DNA of 45,512 bases from JBQTIU01 sp052387815. GTDB taxonomy: Bacteria > Pseudomonadota > Alphaproteobacteria > CACIAM-22H2. The notes under the pieces were generated by a model. That model made no database searches. It was not told the DNA's origin and saw nothing but the letters and a program-made list of their open reading frames with translations. The translations under genes were made by a program, and so were the position numbers. This document shows positions 16,878-24,542 of this stretch, piece by piece; position 1 is the stretch's first letter, and each line of letters opens with the position of its first letter. The DNA is taken from contig JBQTIU010000054.1 in NCBI GenBank assembly GCA_052387815.1, positions 1 to 45,512 of the forward strand, written 5' to 3'.

Positions 16878-17541
16878 GCGGGCGGCCGGCGGCGAGCCGG
16901 CCTTCGATCGCGAGCAGGCGCGCCTTGCCGTGCTCGAGGCGGCGCTGGTGCACGTGCCCTTCGACGGCTGGACGCTGGGCGCGCTCAAGCAAGGGGCGCG
17001 CGAGGGGGGATTCGACCCGGCGATGGCGCTGCGCGTGTTTCCGGGCGGCCCGCTCGAAGCGGTCGAATTCTGGTGCGCGCGCGCCGACCGGGAGATGATG
17101 CAGGCGCTTGGCCGCCGCGATCTGGCGGGGGTCAAGGTCCGCGAGCGCATCGCGATCGCGGTTCGCGCGCGGCTCGAGGGCGAGGCGCGCCATCGCGAGG
17201 CCGTGCGCCGCGCGCTCGGCCTCCTCGGCTTGCCGCACAACGCGCCCCGCGCCGCCGCCACGCTGTGGCGAACCGTCGATGCGATCTGGTACGCGGCCGG
17301 CGACACCGCGACCGATTTCAATTTCTATACCAAGCGCGCGCTGTTGGCCGGCGTCTACGGCGTCACCCTCCTGTATTGGCTCGACGACCGCTCCGCGGGC
17401 GCCGCCGATACCTGGGCGTTCCTCGACCGGCGCATCGCCGATGTGATGCGGGTCCCGACCGCGCTCGGCGACCTGGGAAGCAGGCTCGCCGGCTTGCTCA
17501 AGCCGTGGTCGCTGTTCGGCGGCAGGTTCGGCCGGTCCTAA
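16858..17541 (+). CDS. coq9: COQ9-family protein (ubiquinone biosynthesis)
   Basis: Lipid-binding accessory protein (227 aa). COQ9 presents quinone intermediates to the hydroxylase COQ7 in mitochondria and is typical of Alphaproteobacteria. The N-terminal TetR-like helical part contains VHVPFDGWTLGALKQGAREGG. The C-terminal COQ9 domain has TDFNFYTKRALLAGVYGVTLLYWLDD, the most conserved block. ATG 16858 overlaps def by 20 bp, implying translational coupling. The stop overlaps the convergent purK stop by 3 bases. It is a good match to the family; the precise partner in this organism is inferred. Confidence 0.92.
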   Translation: MTSPRSERAAGGEPAFDREQARLAVLEAALVHVPFDGWTLGALKQGAREGGFDPAMALRVFPGGPLEAVEFWCARADREMMQALGRRDLAGVKVRERIAIAVRARLEGEARHREAVRRALGLLGLPHNAPRAAATLWRTVDAIWYAAGDTATDFNFYTKRALLAGVYGVTLLYWLDDRSAGAADTWAFLDRRIADVMRVPTALGDLGSRLAGLLKPWSLFGGRFGRS

Positions 17542-18611
17542 GAGCCCGTGCGCGGCGACAGCCGGGTGACGTGCCCCATCTTGCGGCCGGGTCTGGCGTG
17601 GGCCTTGCCGTAGAGATGCAGCTTGGCGGCGGGATCCTTGAGGATCTCGTGCCAGCCGCTCGCCTCCTCGCCGAGGAGGTTGGTCATCACCGCGTCCGCA
17701 TGGCGCTCGACGCTGCCGAGCGGCAGGCCGCAGATCGCCCGCACCGCCTGCTCGAACTGGCTGGTGATACAGGCATCGATCGTCCAATGCCCGGAGTTGT
17801 GCGGCCGGGGCGCGAGTTCGTTGACGAGCAGGGCGCCGTCGCGGGCGACGAACATTTCCACGGCGAGCAGGCCCTCGAGCTGGAGCGCGCCGGCCATGCG
17901 CCGCGCGATATCCTTGGCCTTGGCCACCGTCTCCGGCGCGATCGGCGCCGGCGCGATCGTCTCCTTGAGGATGTGGTGCAGGTGCCGGTTCAGGACCGGC
18001 GCGTAGCAGGCCTCCTCGCCGCCCGGGCCGCGGGCGAGGATGACCGAGATCTCGCAGGCGAAATCGACATGCGTTTCGAGGACGGCGCGCTCGCCGCCCA
18101 GCGCCGCCCACGCCTCCTCGAGCCCGGTGTCGGCACGGATCGCCACCTGCCCCTTGCCGTCGTAGCCGAGCCGCGCAGTCTTGAGCACCGCCGGACGCCC
18201 CAGCTCGTCGACCGCCCGGGCGAGATCGCCCGCGGCGACGACCTCGCGGAACGGGGTCGTGGCGACGCCGATGCGGGCGAGAAAGCGCTTCTCCTCGAGC
18301 CGATCCTGGGCGATGCGCAGGATCTCGGGATGCGGGCGGACGGGCACGAGCGCGGATAGCGCCGCCACATCGTCGTAGGGGAGGTTCTCGAACTCGTAGG
18401 TGGCGACGGCGACGGCGCCGGCGAAGGAGGCCAAGGCGGCGCGGTCCCCATAGGGCGCGATGGTCGAGGCCGTCGCCACCTGAGTGGCTGGCGCGCCGGG
18501 CTCCGGGCTCCACACATGACAGCGATAGCCGAGCCGGGCGGCGGCGAGCGCCAGCATGCGACCGAGCTGGCCGCCGCCCAGGATGCCGATCGCGGAGCCG
18601 GGTGGGATCAC
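17538..18611 (-). CDS. purK: 5-(carboxyamino)imidazole ribonucleotide synthase
   Basis: ATP-grasp enzyme (357 aa) converting AIR, bicarbonate and ATP to N5-CAIR in purine synthesis. The N-terminus IGILGGGQLGRMLALAAARLG is diagnostic. The ATP-grasp region includes VLKTARLGYDGKGQ near 145 and ALLVNELAPRPHNSGHWTIDAC near 265. The start is GTG at 18611, giving VIPPGSAIGILGGGQ; the GTG overlaps the purE stop (GTGA), so the pair is translationally coupled in the order purE-purK. Confidence 0.96.
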   Translation of the reverse strand: MIPPGSAIGILGGGQLGRMLALAAARLGYRCHVWSPEPGAPATQVATASTIAPYGDRAALASFAGAVAVATYEFENLPYDDVAALSALVPVRPHPEILRIAQDRLEEKRFLARIGVATTPFREVVAAGDLARAVDELGRPAVLKTARLGYDGKGQVAIRADTGLEEAWAALGGERAVLETHVDFACEISVILARGPGGEEACYAPVLNRHLHHILKETIAPAPIAPETVAKAKDIARRMAGALQLEGLLAVEMFVARDGALLVNELAPRPHNSGHWTIDACITSQFEQAVRAICGLPLGSVERHADAVMTNLLGEEASGWHEILKDPAAKLHLYGKAHARPGRKMGHVTRLSPRTGS

Positions 18612-19144
18612 CTGGCCTGCTGTCCGCGGGCCGACTTGCGTGCGGTCGGCCTGGTGCGGGCGACCGGGGACAGGCCGACCGCGCGCGTCTGGCGAGTCCG
18701 CCAGGCTGCGAGCGCGCGGGCGATCTTGGGATCGTCGAGCGCGAGGACCGCCGCCGCCAGGAGCCCGGCGTTGATCGCGCCGGCCTTGCCGATGGCCAGC
18801 GTGCCGACCGGGATACCGGCCGGCATCTGGGCGATCGACAGCAGGCTGTCGAGCCCCTTGAGCGAGCGGCTTTCGACCGGGACGCCGAGCACGGGGAGGG
18901 GCGTGAGAGACGCGGTCATGCCGGGGAGGTGTGCGGCGCCGCCGGCCCCGGCGATGATCAGCTTGAGGCCGCGCCCCCGGGCCGAACTCGCGTATTCGTA
19001 AAGGCGGCGCGGCGTTCGGTGCGCCGAAACAACGCGGGTCTCGCACCCGATGCCGAGCGCCGCAAGCGTCAAGGCGGCGTGGCGCATGGTCTTCCAGTCG
19101 GACCGGCTGCCCATGATGATGCCGACCGCCGGCCTCCTACCCAT
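18608..19144 (-). CDS. purE: N5-carboxyaminoimidazole ribonucleotide mutase
   Basis: Class I PurE (178 aa) converts N5-CAIR to CAIR, the step after PurK. Motifs VGIIMGSRSDW near the start, VVSAHRTPRRLYEYA near 42 and IIAGAGGAAHLPGM near 66 contain the Ser, Asp and His residues that bind substrate. The C-terminal tail after about 160 is Arg/Ala-rich and longer than usual. ATG 19144 follows GGGGGGCGAGGG. The operon with purK is clear from the 4-base overlap. Confidence 0.96.
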   Translation of the reverse strand: MGRRPAVGIIMGSRSDWKTMRHAALTLAALGIGCETRVVSAHRTPRRLYEYASSARGRGLKLIIAGAGGAAHLPGMTASLTPLPVLGVPVESRSLKGLDSLLSIAQMPAGIPVGTLAIGKAGAINAGLLAAAVLALDDPKIARALAAWRTRQTRAVGLSPVARTRPTARKSARGQQAR

Positions 19145-19330
19145 CCCTCGCCCCCCATCGTTTCGCCATGCAGGCCGAAAAGGCGCCATTATAGGGGCGG
19201 CGGGGGAGTGCGCAATCGGCCGCGCCCGCCGTGGTTCCGGCGACAGGGTTTCGTTAACCCGTTTGGCGCTAGGGTTAGAGACGGCTAATATCGGCGCGCC
19301 GGCCCCTCTGGCGGGGGGATGGGCGGTGGC

Positions 19331-19390
19331 CAACATGGGTCGAGCCAACATGGGTCGAGCCAACATCGGTCGAGCCAACAGGGGTCGAGA
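19331..19390. repeat. Four tandem 15-bp repeats before the GGDEF gene
   Basis: Four head-to-tail units of CAACATGGGTCGAGC begin at 19331, 19346, 19361 and 19376; the last two carry point changes. The 15-bp length keeps reading frames open, and an upstream frame could add repeated HGSSQ-like residues to the downstream protein. The array ends 9 bases before the chosen ATG at 19400. Confidence 0.9.
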
Positions 19391-19399
19391 TCGACGCAG

Positions 19400-20116
19400 A
19401 TGAAAATCGGCGATCCCATTCCGGTCACCGGCGTCAGCGCCGCCAGGCCGGCGGTCAAGCGAGCCGCAACCGCCGCCCCGGCGGCGGCGAGGCCGGATGT
19501 CGCCACGGTCATGAATATTCCGGAGTCGGAGTTCACGCCCCAGGTGCGCGCCGCGATCATGGCGCTGATGGCGGAAGTCGAGAAGCTGCGCCGCGAGCTC
19601 CAGCAAAACCAGGCGCGGATCGCCTATCTCGAACAGCTGGCCGATCAGGACACGCTGACGCCGGTTGCCAACCGGCGCGCCTTCGTGCGCCAATTGTCGC
19701 GCGCGATGTCCTACGCCGAACGCTACGACATGCCGTCGAGCGTGATCTATTTCGATGTCAACGGGCTAAAGCGGATCAACGACTCCCACGGACATGCGGC
19801 CGGCGACGCGGTGCTGGCGCATGTCGCCGAGCTGCTGGTCCGCAGCGTGCGCGACTCGGACTTCGTCGGCCGGCTCGGCGGCGACGAGTTCGGCGTCATC
19901 CTCGCTTATACCGACCAAAAGACGGCACAGGACAAGGCGGCGGCGCTGGCCGCAGCGATCGACAGCCAGCCGATCGAATGGGAGGGGACGCGGATCGCGC
20001 TGACGATCTCCTACGGGCTCTATTCCTTCCGCGGCGGCGACGATGCCTCGCGGGTGCTGGCCGAGGCCGATCGCGCCATGTACGCGCAAAAGAAAGGCGC
20101 GCCGACCGCTCCCTGA
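19400..20116 (+). CDS. Soluble diguanylate cyclase (GGDEF domain)
   Basis: Makes the second messenger cyclic di-GMP from two GTP. Of 238 aa, residues 1-50 are Ala/Pro-rich, 55-85 form a probable coiled coil (LMAEVEKLRRELQQNQARIAYLEQL), and the GGDEF domain covers about 85-235. The active site GGDEF is canonical (residues ~159-163). RDSD lies five residues before it, a proper RxxD inhibitory I-site. No membrane segment or PAS domain is seen, so it is probably cytosolic and dimerises through the coiled coil. ATG 19400 is chosen; a GTG/ATG further upstream would include the tandem repeats. Confidence 0.92.
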   Translation: MKIGDPIPVTGVSAARPAVKRAATAAPAAARPDVATVMNIPESEFTPQVRAAIMALMAEVEKLRRELQQNQARIAYLEQLADQDTLTPVANRRAFVRQLSRAMSYAERYDMPSSVIYFDVNGLKRINDSHGHAAGDAVLAHVAELLVRSVRDSDFVGRLGGDEFGVILAYTDQKTAQDKAAALAAAIDSQPIEWEGTRIALTISYGLYSFRGGDDASRVLAEADRAMYAQKKGAPTAP

Positions 20117-20144
20117 AGACCGGCGCGGGGGCGATGCCCAGTTC

Positions 20145-20351
20145 TTAGGCGATGATGTCGGGCAGGAGCCGGCTTTCGATCTGCGCGATCTGGTCCTTGA
20201 GCAAGAGCTTCCGCTTCTTCAGGCGCTGGACCTGAAGCTGGTCGTAAGGACGCTGTTCGCGCAATCTCTCGATCACGTCGTCGAGATCGCGGTGCTCGAC
20301 CTTGAGATCGGCGAGCGTGCGTTCGAGGGCCTTTCGGGTCGCCTCGTCCAT
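20145..20351 (-). CDS. YdcH-family protein (DUF465)
   Basis: Protein of 68 aa that is almost entirely helical and charged: ALERTLADLKVEHRDLDDVIERL, then QVQRLKKRKLLLKDQIAQIES. The paired helix and the RLKKRKLLLKDQI motif define DUF465. The molecular role is unknown. A second DUF465 gene lies at 22291. It is convergent with the diguanylate cyclase and divergent from pfkA. A promoter-like sequence lies 35-65 bp upstream. Confidence 0.88.
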   Translation of the reverse strand: MDEATRKALERTLADLKVEHRDLDDVIERLREQRPYDQLQVQRLKKRKLLLKDQIAQIESRLLPDIIA

Positions 20352-20385
20352 CGGACCCCTGGTTTCGTGGCTGTCGAATTCGCAC

Positions 20386-20416
20386 TATATCAAATTTTTG
20401 CCGCGCGGCGAAGCAA
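20386..20416 (-). promoter_or_regulatory. Putative sigma-70-type promoter of the YdcH gene
   Basis: On the minus strand TTGCTT (20416-20411) and GATATA (20391-20386) are separated by 19 bases, in the only AT-rich stretch before the gene. Spacing is slightly long. The assignment is by consensus alone. Confidence 0.3.
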
Positions 20417-20465
20417 AAGCCGTGCTGGGGCGGGCGGCCGACTGTCGGACATATTACTAACCATT

Positions 20466-20519
20466 TGAAAAACAAGCCAGATGAGAGACGTTCTCGCGAC
20501 GATCTGAAAAACCAGCCAG
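20466..20519 (+). promoter_or_regulatory. Direct repeats in the pfkA leader
   Basis: TGAAAAACAAGCCAG (20466-20480) and TGAAAAACCAGCCAG (20505-20519) are direct repeats with one mismatch, spaced 39 bp start to start. They end just before the ribosome-binding AGGGAG of pfkA. They could be a paired operator or a simple duplication. Confidence 0.4.
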
Positions 20520-20532
20520 GGAGACTCGAGTC

Positions 20533-21606
20533 ATGCGTATCGGCTTGCTGACCAGCGGCGGCGATTGCGCCGGCCTCAACGCGGTCATCCGCGCCGTCGT
20601 CCAGCGCGCCATCGGCACCTACGGCTGGCGGGTGATCGGCATCCGCAACGGGACCGCCGGCCTCCTCTCCCGCCCGCTCGACGCCGAGGAACTCGACCGC
20701 GGCGCGACGACGGGAGCCATCCTGCGCATGGGCGGGACGATCCTCGGCACTACCAACAAGGGCGACCCCTTCGCGTTCCCGATGCCCGACGGGCGCGACA
20801 TCGACCGTTCGAGCGAGGTGATCGAGGGCTGTCGCCAGCTCGCCCTCGACGCGGTCATCGGCATCGGCGGCGACGGCAGTTTTCGCATCCTGCGGCGGCT
20901 CGCCCGCCAGGGCGGCCTCAACCTGGTCGGCATCCCCAAGACCATCGACAACGACCTTGGCTTGACCGAGGCCTCGCTCGGCTACGAGACCGCCGTCATG
21001 GTGGCCACCGAGGCCCTCGACCGGCTGCAACCGACGGCTGCCAGCCACAGCCGGGTCATGGTCCTCGAGGTCATGGGCCGCGATGCCGGGCATATCGCGA
21101 TCGCCGCCGGCATCGCCGGCGGCGCCGACGTGGTGCTGATCCCCGAAATTTCGTGGCGGCTCGACAGCATCCGCTCCAAGATCGACCGGTTGAAGGCGGA
21201 CGGCCGCAACTTCGCGCTGGTGGTGGTTGCCGAGGCGGTCAAGACCGAAGTCGGCGCGGCCGTGACCGTCCGCGGTCCGGGCGGAGAGACGCGCTACGGC
21301 GGAATCGGCCGCCACTTGGGCGAAATCATCGCGCAAGCAACCGGCGCCGAGACCAGGGTCACGGTGCTCGGCCACGTCCAGCGCGGCGGCCCGCCCATCG
21401 CCCGCGATCGGCTGCTCGCCTCGATGATCGGCGTTCATGCCGTCGACCTGATCGCCGCCGGCAAGTTCGATCGCATGGTCGCGTGGTGGAACCGCGAGGT
21501 AATCGACGTGCCGCTCGCCGAGGCGATCGAGCGATTTCAGGCCGTCGACCCGGAAGGACCGTTCGTGCGCACGGCGCGCGCGCTCGGCATCTGTCTCGGC
21601 GACTGA
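20533..21606 (+). CDS. pfkA: 6-phosphofructokinase (group III type)
   Basis: Phosphorylates fructose 6-phosphate to the 1,6-bisphosphate; 357 aa. The N-terminus is GLLTSGGDCAGLNAVIRA. The phosphoryl-donor motif is GGDGS near 112, with Gly where PPi-dependent enzymes have Asp, which favours ATP. The substrate motif is GIPKTIDND near 133 with Lys, as in PPi enzymes and some ATP enzymes. MGRDAGHIA and GHVQRGG are also present. The mixed signature matches the ATP-using, K124-type group. AGGGAG sits 12 bases before ATG. The next gene overlaps by one base (TGATG). Confidence 0.92.
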   Translation: MRIGLLTSGGDCAGLNAVIRAVVQRAIGTYGWRVIGIRNGTAGLLSRPLDAEELDRGATTGAILRMGGTILGTTNKGDPFAFPMPDGRDIDRSSEVIEGCRQLALDAVIGIGGDGSFRILRRLARQGGLNLVGIPKTIDNDLGLTEASLGYETAVMVATEALDRLQPTAASHSRVMVLEVMGRDAGHIAIAAGIAGGADVVLIPEISWRLDSIRSKIDRLKADGRNFALVVVAEAVKTEVGAAVTVRGPGGETRYGGIGRHLGEIIAQATGAETRVTVLGHVQRGGPPIARDRLLASMIGVHAVDLIAAGKFDRMVAWWNREVIDVPLAEAIERFQAVDPEGPFVRTARALGICLGD

Positions 21607-22157
21607 TGGCGGCTTTTCCACGCTGCCCGTTGTGGGACTTTTCCCTCGCCCTTTACACCCGGCCCGGGGTGGCGCCGGCTTGCCTCGCCCTCCAGGACCG
21701 GCATGGGCTCGATGTCAACCTGTTGTTGTTTTGCCTGTGGGCGGCGCGCAAGGGGCCAGGCGCCCTCGCGGCCGCCGATATGGCGACGCTGGTCGCGGCC
21801 ACCTCGGCGTGGCAGGGCGGGGTCGTCGGCCCCTTGCGCACCGCCCGCCGGCGCCTCAAGCGGGCCCTCGAGGGCCACCCTGCTTCCCCCTTCGCCGCCC
21901 GAATCCGGCGGCTGCGCGAAGCGATCAAGACCCTTGAGCTCGAGGCCGAACATCACGAGCAGCTGGTCCTGTGGGCGCGTCGCCCCAAGCGGCCGCCCCC
22001 CGCCAAGGCCACGGACCCCACCGCCCTCGGCCGGGCCAATTTGGAGGCTTATTTGGCCGCGCTCGGCATCCGACCCGACGCCGCCGACCAGGCGGCGCTG
22101 GCGGCCATCCTCAAGGCGCTGCCAGGCCCCCGGCGACCCCGGATAAAATTAAAATAG
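21606..22157 (+). CDS. TIGR02444-family protein (DUF2390)
   Basis: Protein of 183 aa of unknown function. The family signature is in the first 50 residues: LWDFSLALYTRPGVAPACLALQ and VNLLLFCLWAA. The middle carries a basic helical stretch (PLRTARRRLKRALEG) and the end is Pro/Arg/Lys-rich. The start overlaps the pfkA stop (TGATG), so it is cotranslated with the kinase. Confidence 0.85.
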   Translation: MAAFPRCPLWDFSLALYTRPGVAPACLALQDRHGLDVNLLLFCLWAARKGPGALAAADMATLVAATSAWQGGVVGPLRTARRRLKRALEGHPASPFAARIRRLREAIKTLELEAEHHEQLVLWARRPKRPPPAKATDPTALGRANLEAYLAALGIRPDAADQAALAAILKALPGPRRPRIKLK

Positions 22158-22171
22158 TATCGCTGTATCAA

Positions 22172-22184
22172 TTGGTTATACCAA
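22172..22184. promoter_or_regulatory. GntR/FadR-like operator palindrome
   Basis: TTGGTTATACCAA is a perfect inverted repeat (TTGGT-TAT-ACCAA) fitting the TNGTnnnACNA pattern bound by FCD-type GntR regulators. It lies between the TIGR02444 gene and the DUF465 gene, 107 bp before the latter. No GntR gene is in the window, so regulator and target are unknown. Confidence 0.35.
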
Positions 22185-22290
22185 CCAAGCGAGTCGCCCC
22201 ATGGGCCCCAGGCAGGGTTTCTACGCTTGGCAAGGCGGCGGCAAAGGCGTATCGTGGTGCGCAGTGCGGCCGCTATCGGGAGAACGAAGG

Positions 22291-22455
22291 ATGACCAAGG
22301 AAGATCGTGTGGAATCCCTCAAGGCCAAACATGCCAAGCTCGACCATGACATCCAAGAAGAGAGCCACCGACCGCTTCCCGATTCCGTCCACTTGACCCA
22401 GCTCAAACGCGAGAAGCTACGCATCAAGGACGAGATTTCGCGCATCACGCGATAG
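22291..22455 (+). CDS. YdcH-family protein (DUF465), second copy
   Basis: A 54-aa helical protein with RVESLKAKHAKLDHDIQEES and LTQLKREKLRIKDEISRI, the DUF465 helix-turn-helix pattern with the LKREKLRIKDEI core. ATG 22291 is chosen because the family N-terminus starts there and GGGAG lies about 10 bases upstream. It is a paralogue of the gene at 20145-20351, though divergent and shorter. Confidence 0.82.
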   Translation: MTKEDRVESLKAKHAKLDHDIQEESHRPLPDSVHLTQLKREKLRIKDEISRITR

Positions 22456-22639
22456 CCCTCCGGCCGGCGCCCTGCCGGCCGGGACAAGCGACCGATCGCC
22501 GCTGCCGGCGGGCCTTCCACCGGGCAGGCGGCGTTGTTTTTTGGGGTCGCCGCCGGCTCGTGGTCTTGAGCAGGGGGACAACATTTTCGATCCCGGCCTC
22601 GTCGATCGGTCGGGGAACCACGTCCACGGTGCGCACGAA

Positions 22640-22966
22640 GGCCGCAAGCGGCCCGACGGCACCGCCAAGGGCTGCCACGAGCTCGACGTGCACGGGGGGT
22701 GGGCAACCAGCCCCGGCACGAGATGATCAAGGACGGTGGGTCCTACGACATCCCGTTGGGCTGCCTCCTACTGAAGAACGTCTCGAACCTGCTCGTCGCC
22801 GGCCGGTAGCTGCCGGCGACGCGAGGAGGCGCATGACTCGGCGCGAGTGATGGGGACGTACATGGCGATGGGCAAGGCGGCGGGCACGGCGATCCGGCAG
22901 CTCTCGGTGCCGGCGATGCGCGCCACCCTTACGGCGCAGGGCGCGGTGCTCGAGGGTACGTTTTGA
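22640..22966 (+). pseudogene. C-terminal remnant of an FAD-dependent oxidoreductase (copy A1)
   Basis: Pieces in more than one frame resemble the end of FAD-dependent oxidoreductases of the Pfam FAD_oxidored type: AKGCHELDVHG, then SYDIPLGCLLLKNVSNLLVAGR (22745-22808). A stop and frame shift follow, then ARVMGTYMAMGKAAGTAIRQ, ending LTAQGAVLEGTF at TGA 22966. Most of the protein is missing. A second, shorter copy of the last 29 codons is at 23983-24070. The start is approximate. From 22456 to about 22640 I see no gene. Confidence 0.65.
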
Positions 22967-23036
22967 GGAGGCGCGGCCGTGTGATGGTGGTAAACTTTGC
23001 GTCGGTAACTCGATTGTCCTTGCGAAGCATCGGCCC

Positions 23037-23378
23037 ATGACATTGACCGCACCGAACACCGAGCCTCTGCCGGAGGCATTGCAGAAGCTCCTGGCCCGCA
23101 TCGTCCCGGCGCTCGACCCCGAGGCCCTGTTCCTTTTCGGCAGCCGCGCCGAGCGCCGCGCGCGACCGGACAGCGATTACGACCTCCTCGTGATCATGCC
23201 CGACGATGCGCCGCGCGAGCGCATCAACATGGTCGCCGCCTACGAAGCGACCCGTGGCGCCGGAGTGGCCGCCGACGTCATCCCCTGCCGACGATCGATC
23301 TTCGAGAGGAAAAAATACGTGCCCGGCACGCTGAGCCGGTCGGCGTGGCTGCGCGGCACGCTGGTCTATGAACGCTGA
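23037..23378 (+). CDS. MNT-type nucleotidyltransferase (antitoxin of HEPN pair), copy 2
   Basis: Minimal nucleotidyltransferase of 113 aa. The motif LFLFGSRAERRARPDSDYDLLVIM near residues 31-53 carries the GS and DYD metal-binding signature, and VAADVIPC near 80 supplies a third acidic residue. It differs greatly from copy 1 at 15022 and is not a recent duplicate. The HEPN gene begins 11 bp before its stop. The expected role is AMP transfer that restrains the HEPN partner. Confidence 0.88.
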   Translation: MTLTAPNTEPLPEALQKLLARIVPALDPEALFLFGSRAERRARPDSDYDLLVIMPDDAPRERINMVAAYEATRGAGVAADVIPCRRSIFERKKYVPGTLSRSAWLRGTLVYER

Positions 23379-23790
23379 GGCCGTCCGGCCCTGGCTCGAC
23401 GTGGTCGCGGCCGACGTCAAGGCCACCCGCAACTGCTTGTTCGGGCCCGAGCCAACCACCGCGATGGCTGCCTATCACTGCCAGCAGACGGCCGAGAAGC
23501 TCGCGAAGGCCGTCCTCGCCGGACTGGGAATCGAAGTGCCGTTCACCCACAACATCGGGGAGTTGGCGGCTCATCTGCCTGACGATCTTGCATTCGGTCC
23601 GCGGCTTCACGGCCTTGCACGCCTCACCCATTATGCGACTGCCTATCGGTATCCGACCGACGACCCGCCGAGCCTGCCGCCCGAACCGGCGGTCGCCGAA
23701 GCCGCCGCCTGGGTCCGAGAGATCGAGGCGACAGCGATAGCTCTCAGGGCAATGGTCATGCCAGGGCCGCGGCCACCGGACCTACCATGA
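23368..23790 (+). CDS. HEPN-domain protein (putative toxin), copy 2
   Basis: Protein of 140 aa with the PF05168-like core: AAYHCQQTAEKLAKAVLAGLG near 31-51, FTHNIGELAAHLPD near 57, and LTHYATAYRYPTDD near 86, the RYP block typical of this family. It overlaps the MNT gene by 11 bp. The pair sits between two broken FAD-oxidoreductase fragments, a typical accessory setting. Toxic RNase activity is possible but no clear RX4-6H motif is visible. Confidence 0.85.
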   Translation: MNAEAVRPWLDVVAADVKATRNCLFGPEPTTAMAAYHCQQTAEKLAKAVLAGLGIEVPFTHNIGELAAHLPDDLAFGPRLHGLARLTHYATAYRYPTDDPPSLPPEPAVAEAAAWVREIEATAIALRAMVMPGPRPPDLP

Positions 23791-23842
23791 CCGCCCCTCC
23801 TACACGATTTTGCAGAACCGTCGAGACACTGCTTGCGTGGCC

Positions 23843-23974
23843 CCCTACAGCGCCTTGGCCCGCTCGCGCAGGACGAATTTCTGGATCTTGCCGGTCGAGG
23901 TCTTGGGCAAGGGCCCGAAGACCACGGTCTTGGGCGCCTTGAAACGGGCGAGGCGTTGGCGGACAAAGGCGATG
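23843..23974 (-). pseudogene. Detached 3' end of the acyl-CoA synthetase gene (copy B1)
   Basis: These 132 bases match 24993-25124, the last 43 codons of the intact synthetase plus stop, with a single mismatch (A versus G near 23963). The minus-strand reading gives RLARFKAPKTVVFG, PLPKTSTGKIQKFV and LRERAKAL, the C-terminal lid with the catalytic lysine. Upstream of this (beyond 23974) the frame enters unrelated DNA. The near identity implies a recent event. Confidence 0.92.
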
Positions 23975-23982
23975 AGCGTCCG

Positions 23983-24070
23983 GACGGGATCGGCGATCTG
24001 GCGGCTCTCGGTGTCGGCGTCGCGCGAGACCTTCACGGCCGAGGACGCGGTGCTCGAGGGTATTCGGTGA
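23983..24070 (+). pseudogene. Second C-terminal fragment of the FAD oxidoreductase (copy A2)
   Basis: The plus-strand reading TGSAIWRLSVSASRETFTAEDAVLEGIR parallels the end of copy A1 (TAIRQLSVPAMRATLTAQGAVLEG). Nucleotide similarity is roughly 75-80% by eye, ending in the shared CGCGGTGCTCGAGGGTA. It is only about 29 codons long and is fused directly to the detached synthetase end. Confidence 0.65.
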
Positions 24071-24110
24071 GGTCGGCCGTCGGTTGGTTTGCGAGGAACA
24101 TGCCTGCGGT

Positions 24111-24542
24111 TTATGCGGCGAAGGGCGGGACATAAAGCGTTCTGATCCGGATGGCCGTCACCCGGTTGAGCGGCGAGGCCGGGCGCTCACCGGTAATCAA
24201 CTCGTCCGCGCCCAGCGCGATGGCCGCGGCGACGTGAAGGGCGTCCATCGCGCCGAGGCCGTTGGTCATGGCTCGGGCGAGGGCGTCGCGAACGATGGCG
24301 TCGAGGTTCTCAGCCCAGCGGCTGACCGCCTCGAAGAACGCCTCGTAGAACTCGGCTTCGACGCGCCGGCCCTCGTAGGCGGGCTTCGGGACGACCTCCA
24401 GCCTCAGGAACTCGCTCGCCACGAACATGCGGGCGGGATCGTCGAGGATCCGGATGGCCGCGCGGTGGAGGCGGCTCGACGCGCGGGCCGCGGCAATCAG
24501 GACATCCGCATCGACGTAAGTGACGACCGAGGCGACCGTCAC
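24111..24542 (-). CDS. PIN-domain protein (VapC-like toxin)
   Basis: Protein of 143 aa with the PIN nuclease pattern: TYVDADVLIAAARA near 8 (first Asp), EFLRLEVVPKP near 44 (acidic position), MDALHVAAAIALGADELITGE near 98-118 (later acidic residues). Such proteins cleave RNA and are held by an upstream antitoxin. The start is GTG 24542, overlapping the stop of the small gene before it (GTGA). No promoter of its own is visible. Confidence 0.85.
   Translation of the reverse strand: MTVASVVTYVDADVLIAAARASSRLHRAAIRILDDPARMFVASEFLRLEVVPKPAYEGRRVEAEFYEAFFEAVSRWAENLDAIVRDALARAMTNGLGAMDALHVAAAIALGADELITGERPASPLNRVTAIRIRTLYVPPFAA

Noticed and set aside
22445..22693. Minus-strand frame with VHVELVAALGGAVGPLAAFV, resembling an acyl-CoA synthetase lid
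   Set aside because: It lacks the PKTRSGK lysine motif, and the opposite strand fits the FAD-oxidoreductase remnant better. Left as coincidence.
15344..23790. The two HEPN-MNT pairs as a recent duplication
   Set aside because: The proteins share only family motifs and have different lengths and termini, so they were acquired or diverged separately.
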